DNA from: an uncultured Lachnospiraceae bacterium
GTDB taxonomy: Bacteria; Bacillota; Clostridia; Lachnospirales; Lachnospiraceae
Assembly (NCBI GenBank): GCA_910585935.1
Contig: CAJUHN010000058.1
Location: 1 to 17,178, forward strand
Reading direction: 5' to 3'
Length of the DNA: 17,178 nucleotides
Part shown: piece after piece, positions 1-6,759 of the stretch
How positions within the stretch are numbered: the first letter of the stretch is position 1
Layout of the letters: each line of letters starts with the position of its first letter
The notes under the pieces: model-generated
What the model was told of the DNA's origin: nothing
Database searches by the model: none
What the model saw: only the letters and a program-made list of their open reading frames with translations
Translations under genes and position numbers: made by a program

Positions 1-73
1 ACAGAACTGCTTATTAAGTACCAACGTCTTCCAAGGGGCTTCTTTTGGAATACTTTTTTTGCCTTTGCTAGTT
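1..73 (+). repeat. Structured palindromic repeat, copy 1 (3' half only)
   Basis: This is the 3' half of the repeat seen again at 2875-3043, cut by the window edge. From about base 11 to 78 it is identical to the corresponding half of copy 2, including the copy-specific right stem arm (about 45-63) and the GCTAGTT end box (67-73). Bases 3-10 instead match copy 3, so the apical hairpin was different from that of copy 2. The left half would lie upstream of the window. Confidence 0.8.
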
Positions 74-458
74 AATTGACTGTTTTAAGAAAATTGGAAA
101 AAAGGATTTTGTTAGATTTTTTATAAAATGATGGGGAGATATTATGGTTTAATAGGTTATAGCTATTAATTATCATTTTACTTGTAAACTTATTTTGTTT
201 ATTCATTTTTTTCATCTGTTTCTTTAAAAAATTATTTTTAAAGAAGTTATTCATGTTATATTTACATTTAATAAGTGGTTTCATAATGATGAAAAAGTTT
301 AATATTTGCTATATTGAAAGCAGAAAGTTATAGAGAAATTATAATATAAAAATTCTCTCTTTTACTATTGATACTGTTCAGATGGGGCACTAGCGGTTTT
401 ATTAATTGTGCGTTGATGTTTAAAAACACTCTAAAGTAAAAAAATGAAATTACAAACG
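74..458. other. AT-rich gap, no supported gene
   Basis: This stretch of about 385 bases is strongly AT-rich. The only open frame of any length (minus strand, 72-284) is a low-complexity Lys/Asn-rich product with no ribosome binding site and partly overlaps the repeat, so I do not call it. I see no hairpin terminator. It ends at the abiE operator. Confidence 0.5.
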
Positions 459-543
459 ACATGCGAATTTAAAAAACTGTCCGCTTGTAATTTTTCTTGT
501 TTTATTATATAATATAAGCGTACAATAATTTAAATTTGCATGT
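459..543. promoter_or_regulatory. Candidate AbiEi operator: inverted repeat bracketing the abiE promoter
   Basis: The arms 459-473 (ACATGCGAATTTAAA) and 529-543 (TTTAAATTTGCATGT) are inverted copies with 14 of 15 bases matching. One lies just upstream of the -35 box, the other between the -10 box and the abiEi start, with centres 70 bp apart. AbiEi antitoxins are known to bind inverted repeats in their own promoter and repress it cooperatively, so this is the expected place and shape for the autoregulatory operator. Confidence 0.7.
485..513 (+). promoter_or_regulatory. abiE operon promoter (sigma-A type)
   Basis: A -35 box TTGTAA (485-490) and a perfect -10 box TATAAT (508-513) are separated by exactly 17 bases. 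Transcription would begin near 520, about 40 bases before the TTG start of abiEi. Both boxes fall inside the inverted repeat at 459-543, so antitoxin binding would occlude or bend this promoter. Confidence 0.75.
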
Positions 544-560
544 AGAAAGTTGGTGTTCAT

Positions 561-1166
561 TTGAACAAAAAAAAACTTGCTCAAAAAGTAATTTTAAATA
601 AGGGAGGCATAGCCAAAACATCCGATTTTATTTTAGAAGGCATTAAAAATTATGAAGTTGCCGCACTTTGTAAGAAAGGTGTCATAGAAAGAATCCGCCG
701 TGGTCTTTATCAACTACCTCAAAATGTTACAGTGACAGACGAACAAATAATAAAAAAAATTCTTCCACAAGGAATTGTCTGTGTAGAATCAGCTTTATTT
801 CATTATGGATATAGCGATTTTTCGCCTCGTGAATGGTCGATTGCAGTACCTCGCACAGCTTCAAGAACAGTAAAACGAGTACAAGAGATACCGCTGAAGG
901 CTTACTTTATTCAAAAGAATTTTTTTAATCTTGGTAAGACAACAGATGATTTTAATGGTGTTTTTTTATCAGTTTATGACCGTGAACGAACGATTTGCGA
1001 TTGTTTCAAGTATCGCACGAAACTTGATAATGAAATTTTCAATAAAGCTGTCAATACTTATGCCACTGATGACAACAAGAATCTTGCAAACCTTTCTAAA
1101 TATGCAAAGGAAATGAATCTTTATACAAAAGTCATGAATGTAATGGAGGTGCTTTTGAATGGCTGA
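561..1166 (+). CDS. abiEi: AbiEi family antitoxin / transcriptional regulator (type IV TA)
   Basis: Antitoxin half of an AbiE type IV toxin-antitoxin pair, 201 aa. The N-terminal 50 or so residues form a winged-helix DNA-binding module (KGGIAKTSDF then GVIERIRRGLYQLP). The rest matches the AbiEi C-terminal domain, including ESALFHYGYS (about 76-85) and the segment YDRERTICDCFKYR (about 139-152). In this family the protein represses its own operon and antagonises the toxin without stable binding to it. The start is TTG at 561; the upstream sequence gives only a weak ribosome binding site (AGTTGG), which may keep expression low. It overlaps abiEii by 8 bases, as expected of a coupled TA operon. 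The operator and promoter lie directly upstream. Identification is firm at family level; whether the pair gives phage defence here is not shown. Confidence 0.9.
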   Translation: MNKKKLAQKVILNKGGIAKTSDFILEGIKNYEVAALCKKGVIERIRRGLYQLPQNVTVTDEQIIKKILPQGIVCVESALFHYGYSDFSPREWSIAVPRTASRTVKRVQEIPLKAYFIQKNFFNLGKTTDDFNGVFLSVYDRERTICDCFKYRTKLDNEIFNKAVNTYATDDNKNLANLSKYAKEMNLYTKVMNVMEVLLNG

Positions 1167-2061
1167 TATAACTGCTTCTGTACTTGCACGATTGAAAAAC
1201 CAAGCTGCTGAAAGCGGCAGAAATTATCAACTCTGCCTACAACTCTTTTGTCAGGAAGAATTCCTACGCCGTTTAGAGAAATCCAAGTATGCTGATAACC
1301 TTGTTCTCAAAGGTGGTCTATTCATTTATTCTGTTACCGACTTTGACAGCCGTATTACAGTGGATGTTGATTTTCTTCTTCGGAAAGTACCAAACACCCC
1401 TGAACAGTTGAAATCAGTATTAGAAGAAATCATTGGAACATTTACTGGAAATGATTTTATTACCTTTGAAATCAAGGAAATTGCACCTATTGCCGTTGTA
1501 AAGAAGTACGCTGGTATCGGAGCTTCTCTTGTAGCTCGAATCAAGAATACGAAAACACCATTCAGTATTGACTTTGGTGTTGGCGATATCATTGTACCAA
1601 AACAAGAAAAACGAAAAATACCAACGCAACTTGATGATTTCCCTGCTCCTACAGTGAACACTTATTCACTTGAAACAACAATTGCAGAAAAAATAGATGC
1701 CATACTCAGCCTAATGGAGTTCTCTAGTAGAATGAAGGACTATTACGACATCTATTACCTTGCAAATAAATTTGATTTTGATGGAGTCACACTTACTGAG
1801 GCTTTGAAAAAGACCTTTGAAAACCGTGGGCATGTCTTTACAGTTGAACAGTTTAAACAAGTTATGGGTTTTGGCAGTGACAAATCCATGCAGAAGAAAT
1901 GGAAAGCCTTCTGTCGCAAAATTGATATATATACCAATGATTATAACATTGTGCTGGAAAAGATAAATAATTTCCTTACCAAACCATTTATAGCGGCTGT
2001 TACTGATAATAATCTAGCAGAATACTGGATTTCCTCAGCAAACGAATGGCGAAGGTTCTAA
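1159..2061 (+). CDS. abiEii: AbiEii/AbiGii family nucleotidyltransferase toxin
   Basis: Toxin half of the AbiE pair, 300 aa, the normal length for the family. It has the DNA polymerase beta-like nucleotidyltransferase fold signature: KGG at 51-53, the metal-binding pair D69-x-D71 in VDVDF, and a third acidic position at D138 (SIDFGVGD). Later family motifs are TTIAEKIDAI (173-182) with the conserved lysine, and RMKDYYDIYYL (191-201). Related toxins transfer nucleotides to RNA targets such as tRNA acceptor ends and cause reversible growth arrest; the substrate of this one cannot be read from sequence. All catalytic residues are present, so it should be active. A strong GGAGGT (1145-1150) sits 8 bases before ATG 1159, inside the end of abiEi. 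This site is much better than that of the antitoxin gene. Confidence 0.9.
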   Translation: MADITASVLARLKNQAAESGRNYQLCLQLFCQEEFLRRLEKSKYADNLVLKGGLFIYSVTDFDSRITVDVDFLLRKVPNTPEQLKSVLEEIIGTFTGNDFITFEIKEIAPIAVVKKYAGIGASLVARIKNTKTPFSIDFGVGDIIVPKQEKRKIPTQLDDFPAPTVNTYSLETTIAEKIDAILSLMEFSSRMKDYYDIYYLANKFDFDGVTLTEALKKTFENRGHVFTVEQFKQVMGFGSDKSMQKKWKAFCRKIDIYTNDYNIVLEKINNFLTKPFIAAVTDNNLAEYWISSANEWRRF

Positions 2062-2111
2062 TTATGGCTAAAATAATGAAAATTATCAAAAAGGAAACAG
2101 AGAAGATTTAG

Positions 2112-2258
2112 TGTGGTTATTTTGATGGAAATACCAAATCTAAACGAGTACAGGAAAAATGTGGATTTGTATATTATCATATAAATAAAAATATTCACCG
2201 GAAATTGATGGATGATACCTGCATTGAACATATTTCCTGCCTTAGTAAAGAGGGATAA
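2112..2258 (+). pseudogene. C-terminal remnant of a GNAT acetyltransferase
   Basis: Reading 2112-2258 gives about 48 residues beginning CGYFDGNTKSKRVQEKCGF and ending IEHISCLSKEG. The S-K-R-V-Q-E-K-C-G-F stretch is the hallmark of the last part of RimJ/RimL-like N-acetyltransferases (acetyl-CoA binding helix and following strand). There is no start codon and the first two thirds of the domain are missing; the codon just before is TAG (2109-2111). A 15-codon ORF from ATG 2064 runs in the same frame into that TAG. The break lies about 50 bases after abiEii, so insertion of the abiE module or a deletion probably removed the rest. GNAT and GrpB genes are often adjacent, which fits this tail lying directly before grpB. 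Confidence 0.75.
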
Positions 2259-2262
2259 AATT

Positions 2263-2823
2263 ATGAGTAAACCATTATCAGAAATGACATTAGAAGAATT
2301 ATGGCAATTATTTCCGATCTTTTTAACAGAATATCAGACATATTGGACAGAATGGTATCAAGAAGAATATACATTATTATCTGCTATACTTTCCAAAAAT
2401 TATATTGTACGAATCAATCATATTGGAAGTACTGCTATAAAAGGGATATGGGCTAAACCTATCATTGATATTCTTGTAGAAATAATAGAACAGACCAATA
2501 TGCAGCTAATCTGTGATATTTTAACGGAAAATGGATATTTATGTATGAGTCAAAGTGAAAATAGAATGTCTTTCAACAAAGGCTATACAGAACGAGGATT
2601 TTCTGAGAAAGTATTTCATTTACATTTAAGATATATCGGAGATAATGATGAGTTATATTTCAGAGATTATCTAAATGAGCACGCTGATATCGCAAAAGAA
2701 TATGAAAACTTAAAGATTTCTTTATGGAAGTTATATGAACATAATAGAGATAGATATACAAATGCAAAAGGGAATTTTATTGCAAATGTTATGAAGATGG
2801 CGAAAGAAAAATATAGTTACTGA
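2263..2823 (+). CDS. GrpB family protein (nucleotidyltransferase fold)
   Basis: UPF0157/GrpB family protein of 186 aa, the normal size. The family core is RINHIGSTAIKGIWAKPIIDI (about 50-70), where the G-S-T turn (55-57) and D69 occupy the positions of the nucleotidyltransferase catalytic motif. The N-terminal LSEMTLEELWQLFPI is typical of a Firmicutes subgroup of this family. A longer frame opens at ATG 2212, but that part overlaps the acetyltransferase tail; ATG 2263 has AGAGGG about 8 bases upstream and is the better start. Its function is not established; members have been linked to dephospho-CoA-related or nucleotidyl transfer chemistry mainly by fold. No promoter is obvious between the GNAT remnant and this gene. 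Structured repeat copy 2 begins about 50 bases after the stop. Confidence 0.85.
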   Translation: MSKPLSEMTLEELWQLFPIFLTEYQTYWTEWYQEEYTLLSAILSKNYIVRINHIGSTAIKGIWAKPIIDILVEIIEQTNMQLICDILTENGYLCMSQSENRMSFNKGYTERGFSEKVFHLHLRYIGDNDELYFRDYLNEHADIAKEYENLKISLWKLYEHNRDRYTNAKGNFIANVMKMAKEKYSY

Positions 2824-2874
2824 TATGTGAGCTAGAGGTATATTTTATAAGTATGAACTGAATGAAAGAGAACA

Positions 2875-3043
2875 TTTTGACTAAAGGTTCGCTCCGGCAA
2901 AAAAATATTCCAGCGAAGCCGCGCTCTCGCTCCGTTCCAGACGTAATGGTACTAAATTCGCGAACCCTTACGGGTTTGCTTATTAAGTACCAACGTCTTC
3001 CAAGGGGCTTCTTTTGGAATACTTTTTTTGCCTTTGCTAGTTA
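2875..3043 (+). repeat. Structured palindromic repeat, copy 2
   Basis: Complete copy, read in the same direction as grpB. It opens TTTTGACTAAAGGTTCGC and closes GCTAGTT (3036-3042). The outer stem is 2896-2912 with 3015-3032 (GGC, seven A, TATTCCA against its complement with one bulged base). Inside it are the box GAAGCC (2915-2920), which pairs with GGCTTC (3006-3011), a small GC-rich hairpin segment (2921-2932), and a long imperfect stem 2933-2961 with 2977-3003. The stem is capped by an apical hairpin, GAACCC TTAC GGGTTT. The outer stem and cap differ in sequence from copies 3 and 4, but the pairing is kept. Confidence 0.85.
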
Positions 3044-3398
3044 ATTGATTCTTCTAAGAAAATGTGAAAATTACTTTTGGAAAAAATGGGGCAAGAATAT
3101 CATTTTCTATTATACTGTTTTTTGATATAAATTCAGTATATTTTGTTATTTTAAAAGTTTTTTGAAAAAAAACGAAATATCTATGCAGTTTATCACTTAT
3201 TTCAATCGTTCTGTTTCTAATAGGTATATGGATTTTTTTGATATAGCTGAAATAGATTTTGTTATATATACAATATTTATCTTATTTTTGAAATGCTCAC
3301 TATCTTGGTTTTTATGTTCATCAATAAAAAGTGAAATAACTAAAATCTTATCATAACCAGTTTTAGAAGGATAAACAAATTGTAGAGGAGAAGATTTT
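3044..3398. other. AT-rich gap between repeat copy 2 and the small membrane gene
   Basis: About 355 bases. The first 40 bases after the repeat weakly resemble those after copy 1 (both carry a TAAGAAAAT element). Short frames on both strands here (3162-3356 plus; 3197-3571 minus) lack ribosome binding sites and recognisable motifs, so I leave them uncalled. The last 15 bases hold the ribosome binding site of the next gene. Confidence 0.4.
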
Positions 3399-3611
3399 AT
3401 GAGTAAATTGTATCTATTGAACATTATTTTTGTCATAATTGAAGTTATTGCATGGATTCTATTAACAATACAGATATTTGGAGATATGAATCCAGATGCC
3501 ATTATAATTTCTGCAAATATTTTAGGAATCGGATTAATTGGAACTTGTACATGTTCCATTATCAGAGTCATTCATAAATTAAAAGAAAATAATCCTTCTC
3601 ACAAAGAATAA
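3399..3611 (+). CDS. Small two-helix membrane protein, unknown function
   Basis: Seventy residues, with two hydrophobic stretches that look like membrane helices (about 4-27 and 33-56), joined by a short loop (FGDMNPDA). A charged, lysine-rich tail (HKLKENNPSHKE) would probably sit in the cytoplasm. A strong AGAGGAG (3384-3390) stands 8 bases before the ATG, which is the main reason to believe it is translated. I do not recognise a family. It lies alone between repeat copies 2 and 3, which are in inverted orientation to each other, and has no evident operon partner. It could be a small toxin-like or regulatory membrane peptide, but nothing in the sequence decides this. Confidence 0.55.
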   Translation: MSKLYLLNIIFVIIEVIAWILLTIQIFGDMNPDAIIISANILGIGLIGTCTCSIIRVIHKLKENNPSHKE

Positions 3612-3779
3612 TAACAAGAAAATTTTTCAAATCAGAATGTATTCTAATCAATAAAATCTATACTTTTCAAAGCTAAAACATAGTTTTCTGCAATTAATAT
3701 TATATTTATGGAAGTTACTATCATTTCATATCCTCTCAAAACAACTCCCATCACGCTTTACTATCTTGCCCATGCTATA
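3612..3779. other. AT-rich spacer
   Basis: I see no gene, promoter or terminator in this spacer between the small membrane gene and repeat copy 3. Confidence 0.4.
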
Positions 3780-3949
3780 AACTAGCGCAGGAAAGCCTCT
3801 ATTCCAAAAGAAGCCCCTTGGAAGACGTTGGTACTTAATAAGCAGTTCCGCAAGAAGCGGGGCTGCGAATTTAGTACCATTACGTCTGGAACGGAGCGAG
3901 AGCGCGGCCTCGTTGGAATAGAGGCTTTCCTGCGCGAACCTTTACTCAA
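3780..3949 (-). repeat. Structured palindromic repeat, copy 3 (most regular)
   Basis: Complete copy on the minus strand, oriented like the genes at 4004-4631. The outer stem arms 3785-3807 and 3913-3935 are a perfect 23-bp inverted repeat, unlike the outer stem of copy 2 or copy 4. The inner stem pairs about 3818-3844 with 3863-3891, capped by CCGC AAGAA GCGG (3848-3860). The end boxes AACTAGC (3780-3786) and GCGAACC (3934-3940) match those of the other copies. It starts about 55 bases beyond the stop of the 4004-4198 frame. Confidence 0.9.
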
Positions 3950-4003
3950 AAAATCCCCCATACAAATATTTCAAATTTATAAAACCCGACCATAGTTAAA
4001 AAT

Positions 4004-4198
4004 TTACACCATATTTTTTAAATAATGCTTCATATTTCTAACTATCATAAAGTCAAAATCACTCTCTTCATATTTTGGAATTAATTCTTTATATGCCTCT
4101 GCAATCCTTTTATCTTTTATATTGCTGAGCGTAAGAACTGTTTCCATTGAAAGGTCTTCATTTTCCATGTTATGTAATATTTCTATCATATAATTCAT
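4004..4198 (-). CDS. Small protein overlapping the SMI1/KNR4-like gene (possible frameshifted tail)
   Basis: A 64-residue acidic product beginning MNYMIEILHNMENEDLS and containing ALTLSNIKD-like helical sequence (TLSNIKDKRIAEAYKELI) that resembles a single HEAT-type helical pair. Its start lies 29 bases inside the end of the SMI1/KNR4-like gene in another frame, without a good ribosome binding site of its own. Two readings fit: a translationally coupled small gene, or the tail of a longer protein separated by a frameshift. SMI1/KNR4 proteins are commonly longer than the 153 residues seen upstream, which favours some disruption. I do not recognise the sequence itself. Confidence 0.4.
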   Translation of the reverse strand: MNYMIEILHNMENEDLSMETVLTLSNIKDKRIAEAYKELIPKYEESDFDFMIVRNMKHYLKNMV

Positions 4199-4631
4199 TA
4201 CTTAATTCATAATATTTTTTATCTAAATATTCCTCATCATAATTTTCCTCATTTTCAAAATAATCTGAACATTTATCACAAATTTGAAAATAGTTATCAT
4301 TATACATACTTTCTTTTGATAGATTTTCATAAAATTTTGCATATTTGTCATCCATGCTAAGTGGCACTATTCCATAAAAAGGACTCACACCGCCATTTCC
4401 AACCTTTGTTATAAAAAATACATACTCTTCTGGAAGCTCAACATGATATTTCTGTTCAAATTCTCTCACCCACTCAAGACTTACGGTTTCATTCAGTTTA
4501 TATTTATGTCTTTCTGCTCCAAAGATTTCATATTTTTTATCTCTATTTTCTACTTTTATGATATCTTTTATATATTGGGCATGTTCATCTGACAAATACT
4601 GATAATTTTTATTCATAAATTTCTCACTCAA
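4170..4631 (-). CDS. SMI1/KNR4 family protein (probable immunity protein, possibly truncated)
   Basis: This 153-aa protein carries the SMI1/KNR4 core: a conserved W in SLEWVREFEQKYHVELPEEY (about 52-71), followed by VGNGGVSPFYGIVPL (about 77-91). In bacteria this superfamily mostly serves as immunity protein against polymorphic or contact-dependent toxins, often as orphan genes in accessory DNA. No toxin is visible nearby. The longest frame starts with TTG at 4631; an ATG five codons later (4616) is an equally plausible start, and neither has a strong ribosome binding site. The C-terminal third is acidic (ENEENYDEEYLDKKYYE) and lacks the usual final strand of the family. That absence, with the overlapping ORF at 4004-4198, hints at a frameshift or a recombined end. 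Confidence 0.75.
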   Translation of the reverse strand: MSEKFMNKNYQYLSDEHAQYIKDIIKVENRDKKYEIFGAERHKYKLNETVSLEWVREFEQKYHVELPEEYVFFITKVGNGGVSPFYGIVPLSMDDKYAKFYENLSKESMYNDNYFQICDKCSDYFENEENYDEEYLDKKYYELSNELYDRNIT

Positions 4632-4737
4632 ACCTATACGAAAGTATAGTTTTCCCTTTCTACAATTTTTAATCCATTTTCCTTTTATAACAAAATATAA
4701 TAATCAAATTTCCCTTAACATAGCTCAAAGCTGCAAT

Positions 4738-5595
4738 TCACTTAATCAATTCCATAATAGCCCTTTCCCAATATTTCTCAGGAACATCATACCAGTTACA
4801 TTTTTTATTGTCTTCTTCACATAGCTTTATTGCTCTATCTAAAACTTCTCCATGTGATATATTTCCAGTAAGTATTAAATCTTTCGTTATTTGACTCCAA
4901 TATGGTGCTATATCCGCTAATCCTGATTCCTGAATTTCTTTGATCACTTTTTCTTTGTCATAATCTAAACTGATAAAATCATAGTTCCATTCCTGCTTCT
5001 CTTGACTGAGAATCATAAATTGTGCTTTTCCGCCACTATGTAAAGCCGCCCCTACAGCTCCCGGATTTAAAACAACTTTATCGGCATACATGATTACTCC
5101 CTGCAGATGGGTATGTCCACAAAGAATATAGTTATAGGGACATTTATCCAGCACACTTTTTGTTTTTTCATCATTAAGAAGCAATTTTTCACTATTACTA
5201 TTAGGTGAACCATGACAAGCCAAAAGCGGTTCAAATCCTTCCCATATTATTTCTTGGCATAAAGGAAGACTTTTAAAGAATTCAATATCTTTTTCTGTTT
5301 GATTAGAATAACAATATTGCAAAGCTCCTACTGTCAAATTTCCATCTTTCCATTCACAGCCATTCTCATATTTTCGATTTATCCAATAATCTTCCTTATT
5401 TCCTTTTACAAAAAAACAAGTATATTTTTCCTTTAAAGAATATATCATTTCCATTGTTTTCTGCGGATATGGAAATTCCCCCAAATAGTCACCTAAAAAG
5501 ATAAATGTCTTAATTCCTCTCTCCAAAACATACTCTATACATTTTTGAAATGCCACATAATTACCATGTATATCAGAAAAAACCGCTATTTCCAT
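4738..5595 (-). CDS. Metallophosphoesterase (calcineurin-like)
   Basis: A 285-aa cytosolic phosphoesterase with all five metal-site motifs of the calcineurin-like superfamily: D8-x-H10 (SDIHGN), G35-D36 (FLGDYLG), G65-N66 (VKGNKE), H128 (ACHGSP) and G160-H161-x-H163 (CGHTH), followed by NPGAVG (177-182). It therefore should bind two divalent metals and cleave phosphoesters. The domain is of the YfcE/ApaH-like compact type, with about 85 extra C-terminal residues of unknown role. The natural substrate cannot be inferred. The ATG at 5595 has GGAAGGGGTG about 8 bases upstream. It has its own upstream gap of 130 bases with AT-rich promoter-like sequence (TATAAT near 5616-5621 on the minus strand), so it is probably a single-gene unit. 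Confidence 0.9.
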   Translation of the reverse strand: MEIAVFSDIHGNYVAFQKCIEYVLERGIKTFIFLGDYLGEFPYPQKTMEMIYSLKEKYTCFFVKGNKEDYWINRKYENGCEWKDGNLTVGALQYCYSNQTEKDIEFFKSLPLCQEIIWEGFEPLLACHGSPNSNSEKLLLNDEKTKSVLDKCPYNYILCGHTHLQGVIMYADKVVLNPGAVGAALHSGGKAQFMILSQEKQEWNYDFISLDYDKEKVIKEIQESGLADIAPYWSQITKDLILTGNISHGEVLDRAIKLCEEDNKKCNWYDVPEKYWERAIMELIK

Positions 5596-5662
5596 CTATA
5601 ACACCCCTTCCTTTTATATTATGGAAAAATTATATCATATAGTATAACACAAAATATGTAAG

Positions 5663-5693
5663 ATAAGGAAAGATTTATTGAGCTTTTCCTTAT
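5663..5693. terminator. AT-rich 9-bp hairpin, possible terminator
   Basis: ATAAGGAAA (5663-5671) and TTTCCTTAT (5685-5693) are perfect inverted copies around a 13-base loop. On the plus strand a T-rich stretch (TCTTTTA) follows; on the minus strand none does. It sits between the metallophosphoesterase start and the HxlR remnant and may be a weak terminator or a regulator site. Confidence 0.4.
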
Positions 5694-5726
5694 TCTTTTA
5701 TAAAATATTTCCTGTATATACTTTAT

Positions 5727-5924
5727 TTAACGGTAATCACATTTCTGATATTGAAACAAAGTATTCTCACTGTCTTCTTTGTGATAAGCTCCTGACCAGT
5801 GACAGATACTTTGCAAGATCGGAACAACCGATTTCCCTTTTTCTGTAAGAGAATATTCCACACATTTTATCTGCCGATATGTTATATTCTGCTTTTTCGT
5901 GAGCAAATATCGCGTCTTATCCAC
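5727..5924 (-). pseudogene. C-terminal remnant of an HxlR-family regulator
   Basis: The product contains VEYSLTEKGKSVVPILQSIC (about 22-41) and continues to FQYQKCDYR, which is the last third of an HxlR-type winged-helix regulator: the wing, and the helix after it. The N-terminal helices and most of the recognition helix are absent. The first 20 or so residues of the open frame do not match the family, and the nominal ATG has no ribosome binding site. It cannot bind DNA in the normal way. The region upstream (5925-6052) contains a small hairpin, TAGAAC and GTTCTA flanking seven bases, but no remnant of the missing half that I can see. Confidence 0.7.
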
Positions 5925-6052
5925 ACAAAATAGAACTTCACCCGTTCTAATCTAGTCAGAAGAAACCACTTGAAACGATAAATAGATAATTTCTAGTACC
6001 ACATCTTTTATATCACCAAAAATGACAACAAATATTTTTTCTCAAAAAAACA

Positions 6053-6661
6053 CTAATTAACATAAGACATATCGCTCATTCTTTTGATAAATCTTTTTCT
6101 TTCATTATTTTCGAACATATAAGAAACTCCACCAGCTAATCCAAACATTTCACTTGTATTTATAGTTTCAATACTTAATCCAAGAAACATTGAATTGAAA
6201 ACACTTAGCAGATCTCCATGCGAAACAATTATTATATTTTCATCATCACTTGTCATTACTTCATCAAAGAATGGTTGCAATCTGTTCCATTCATCTCTAC
6301 GGCTTTCCGCATCAGAGAACAATCTATCATCAATAGTTTTCTCTTGCATTTCAAGATTTTCACGAAGCCATTGAACTGATTTACCACAACACTTGCCAAG
6401 ATTTCTTTCTCGCAATTCAGTTCTTAAAATCGGGATTAAGCCTAAATACTGACCAACAATTTCCGCTGTCTGTTTTGCGCGTAATAAATCAGATGAATAC
6501 ATCACAAACTTTTTTTCAGATAACTCTGCTTTTAACCTTTTTCCAATTCTATTAGCTTGCTCCACTCCTAATTCTGATAATTCCCAATCTGTCCAAGAGC
6601 CAACCATACCATTTGTATGATGAACTGATTGTGTATGTTGAATAGTAATAATTGTTTTCAT
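6053..6661 (-). CDS. Histidine phosphatase family protein with altered RHG motif
   Basis: A 202-aa member of the phosphoglycerate mutase-like (histidine phosphatase) fold. The usual N-terminal R-H-G motif reads Q8-H9-T10 (TIQHTQS): the nucleophilic histidine H9 is kept, but the phosphate-binding arginine and the glycine are replaced. Other active-site positions look intact: R61 in SSDLLRAKQTA, an acidic residue in ELRERNLG (E82/E85), and H148 in VSHGD. The segment GSWTDWELSELG (21-32) is conserved family sequence. I recall related clostridial proteins with the same QHT, so this is probably a subfamily trait and not local decay. The substrate is unknown. GGGAGG lies about 6 bases before ATG 6661. 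An extended -10 promoter is visible at 6699-6707. Confidence 0.85.
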   Translation of the reverse strand: MKTIITIQHTQSVHHTNGMVGSWTDWELSELGVEQANRIGKRLKAELSEKKFVMYSSDLLRAKQTAEIVGQYLGLIPILRTELRERNLGKCCGKSVQWLRENLEMQEKTIDDRLFSDAESRRDEWNRLQPFFDEVMTSDDENIIIVSHGDLLSVFNSMFLGLSIETINTSEMFGLAGGVSYMFENNERKRFIKRMSDMSYVN

Positions 6662-6698
6662 ACAATTCCTCCCTCACAACACCTAATATGTTGTTCTG

Positions 6699-6707
6699 AT
6701 TATACCA
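6699..6707 (-). promoter_or_regulatory. Extended -10 promoter for the histidine phosphatase gene
   Basis: On the minus strand the sequence reads TGGTATAAT, an extended -10 element with a perfect TATAAT, about 38 bases before the start codon. No strong -35 box is seen at 16-18 bases upstream, which is usual for extended -10 promoters. Confidence 0.6.
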
Positions 6708-6730
6708 TTTCTTATTTTCATTTACCACAA

Positions 6731-6759
6731 AAATATAGGGCATAGCAACCGCCATACCC
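6731..6759 (-). terminator. Intrinsic terminator upstream of the histidine phosphatase
   Basis: As minus-strand RNA, GGGUAUGGC and GCUAUGCCC pair fully over 9 bp (two G-U wobbles) around a GGUU loop, followed by UAUAUUUUU. On the plus strand the same positions become C-A mismatches, so the minus direction is the functional one. It would end transcripts coming from the ABC operon before the histidine phosphatase promoter. Confidence 0.65.

Noticed and set aside
72..284. Minus-strand 70-aa Lys/Asn-rich frame
   Set aside because: Low-complexity AT-rich translation with no ribosome binding site or motif; probably chance.
2862..3044. Plus-strand 60-aa frame across repeat copy 2
   Set aside because: It is almost entirely made of the structured repeat; the frame is not kept in the other copies.
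3197..3571. Minus-strand 124-aa frame opposite the small membrane gene
   Set aside because: It runs antisense to a frame with a strong ribosome binding site, has none itself, and shows no family motif.
3891..3905. GNRA-like loop (GCGAGAGC in copy 3, GCGAAAGC in copy 4) as proof that the plus strand is the RNA strand
   Set aside because: The stem is only two pairs and the orientation conflicts with the consistent sense placement after genes; too weak to fix the strand.
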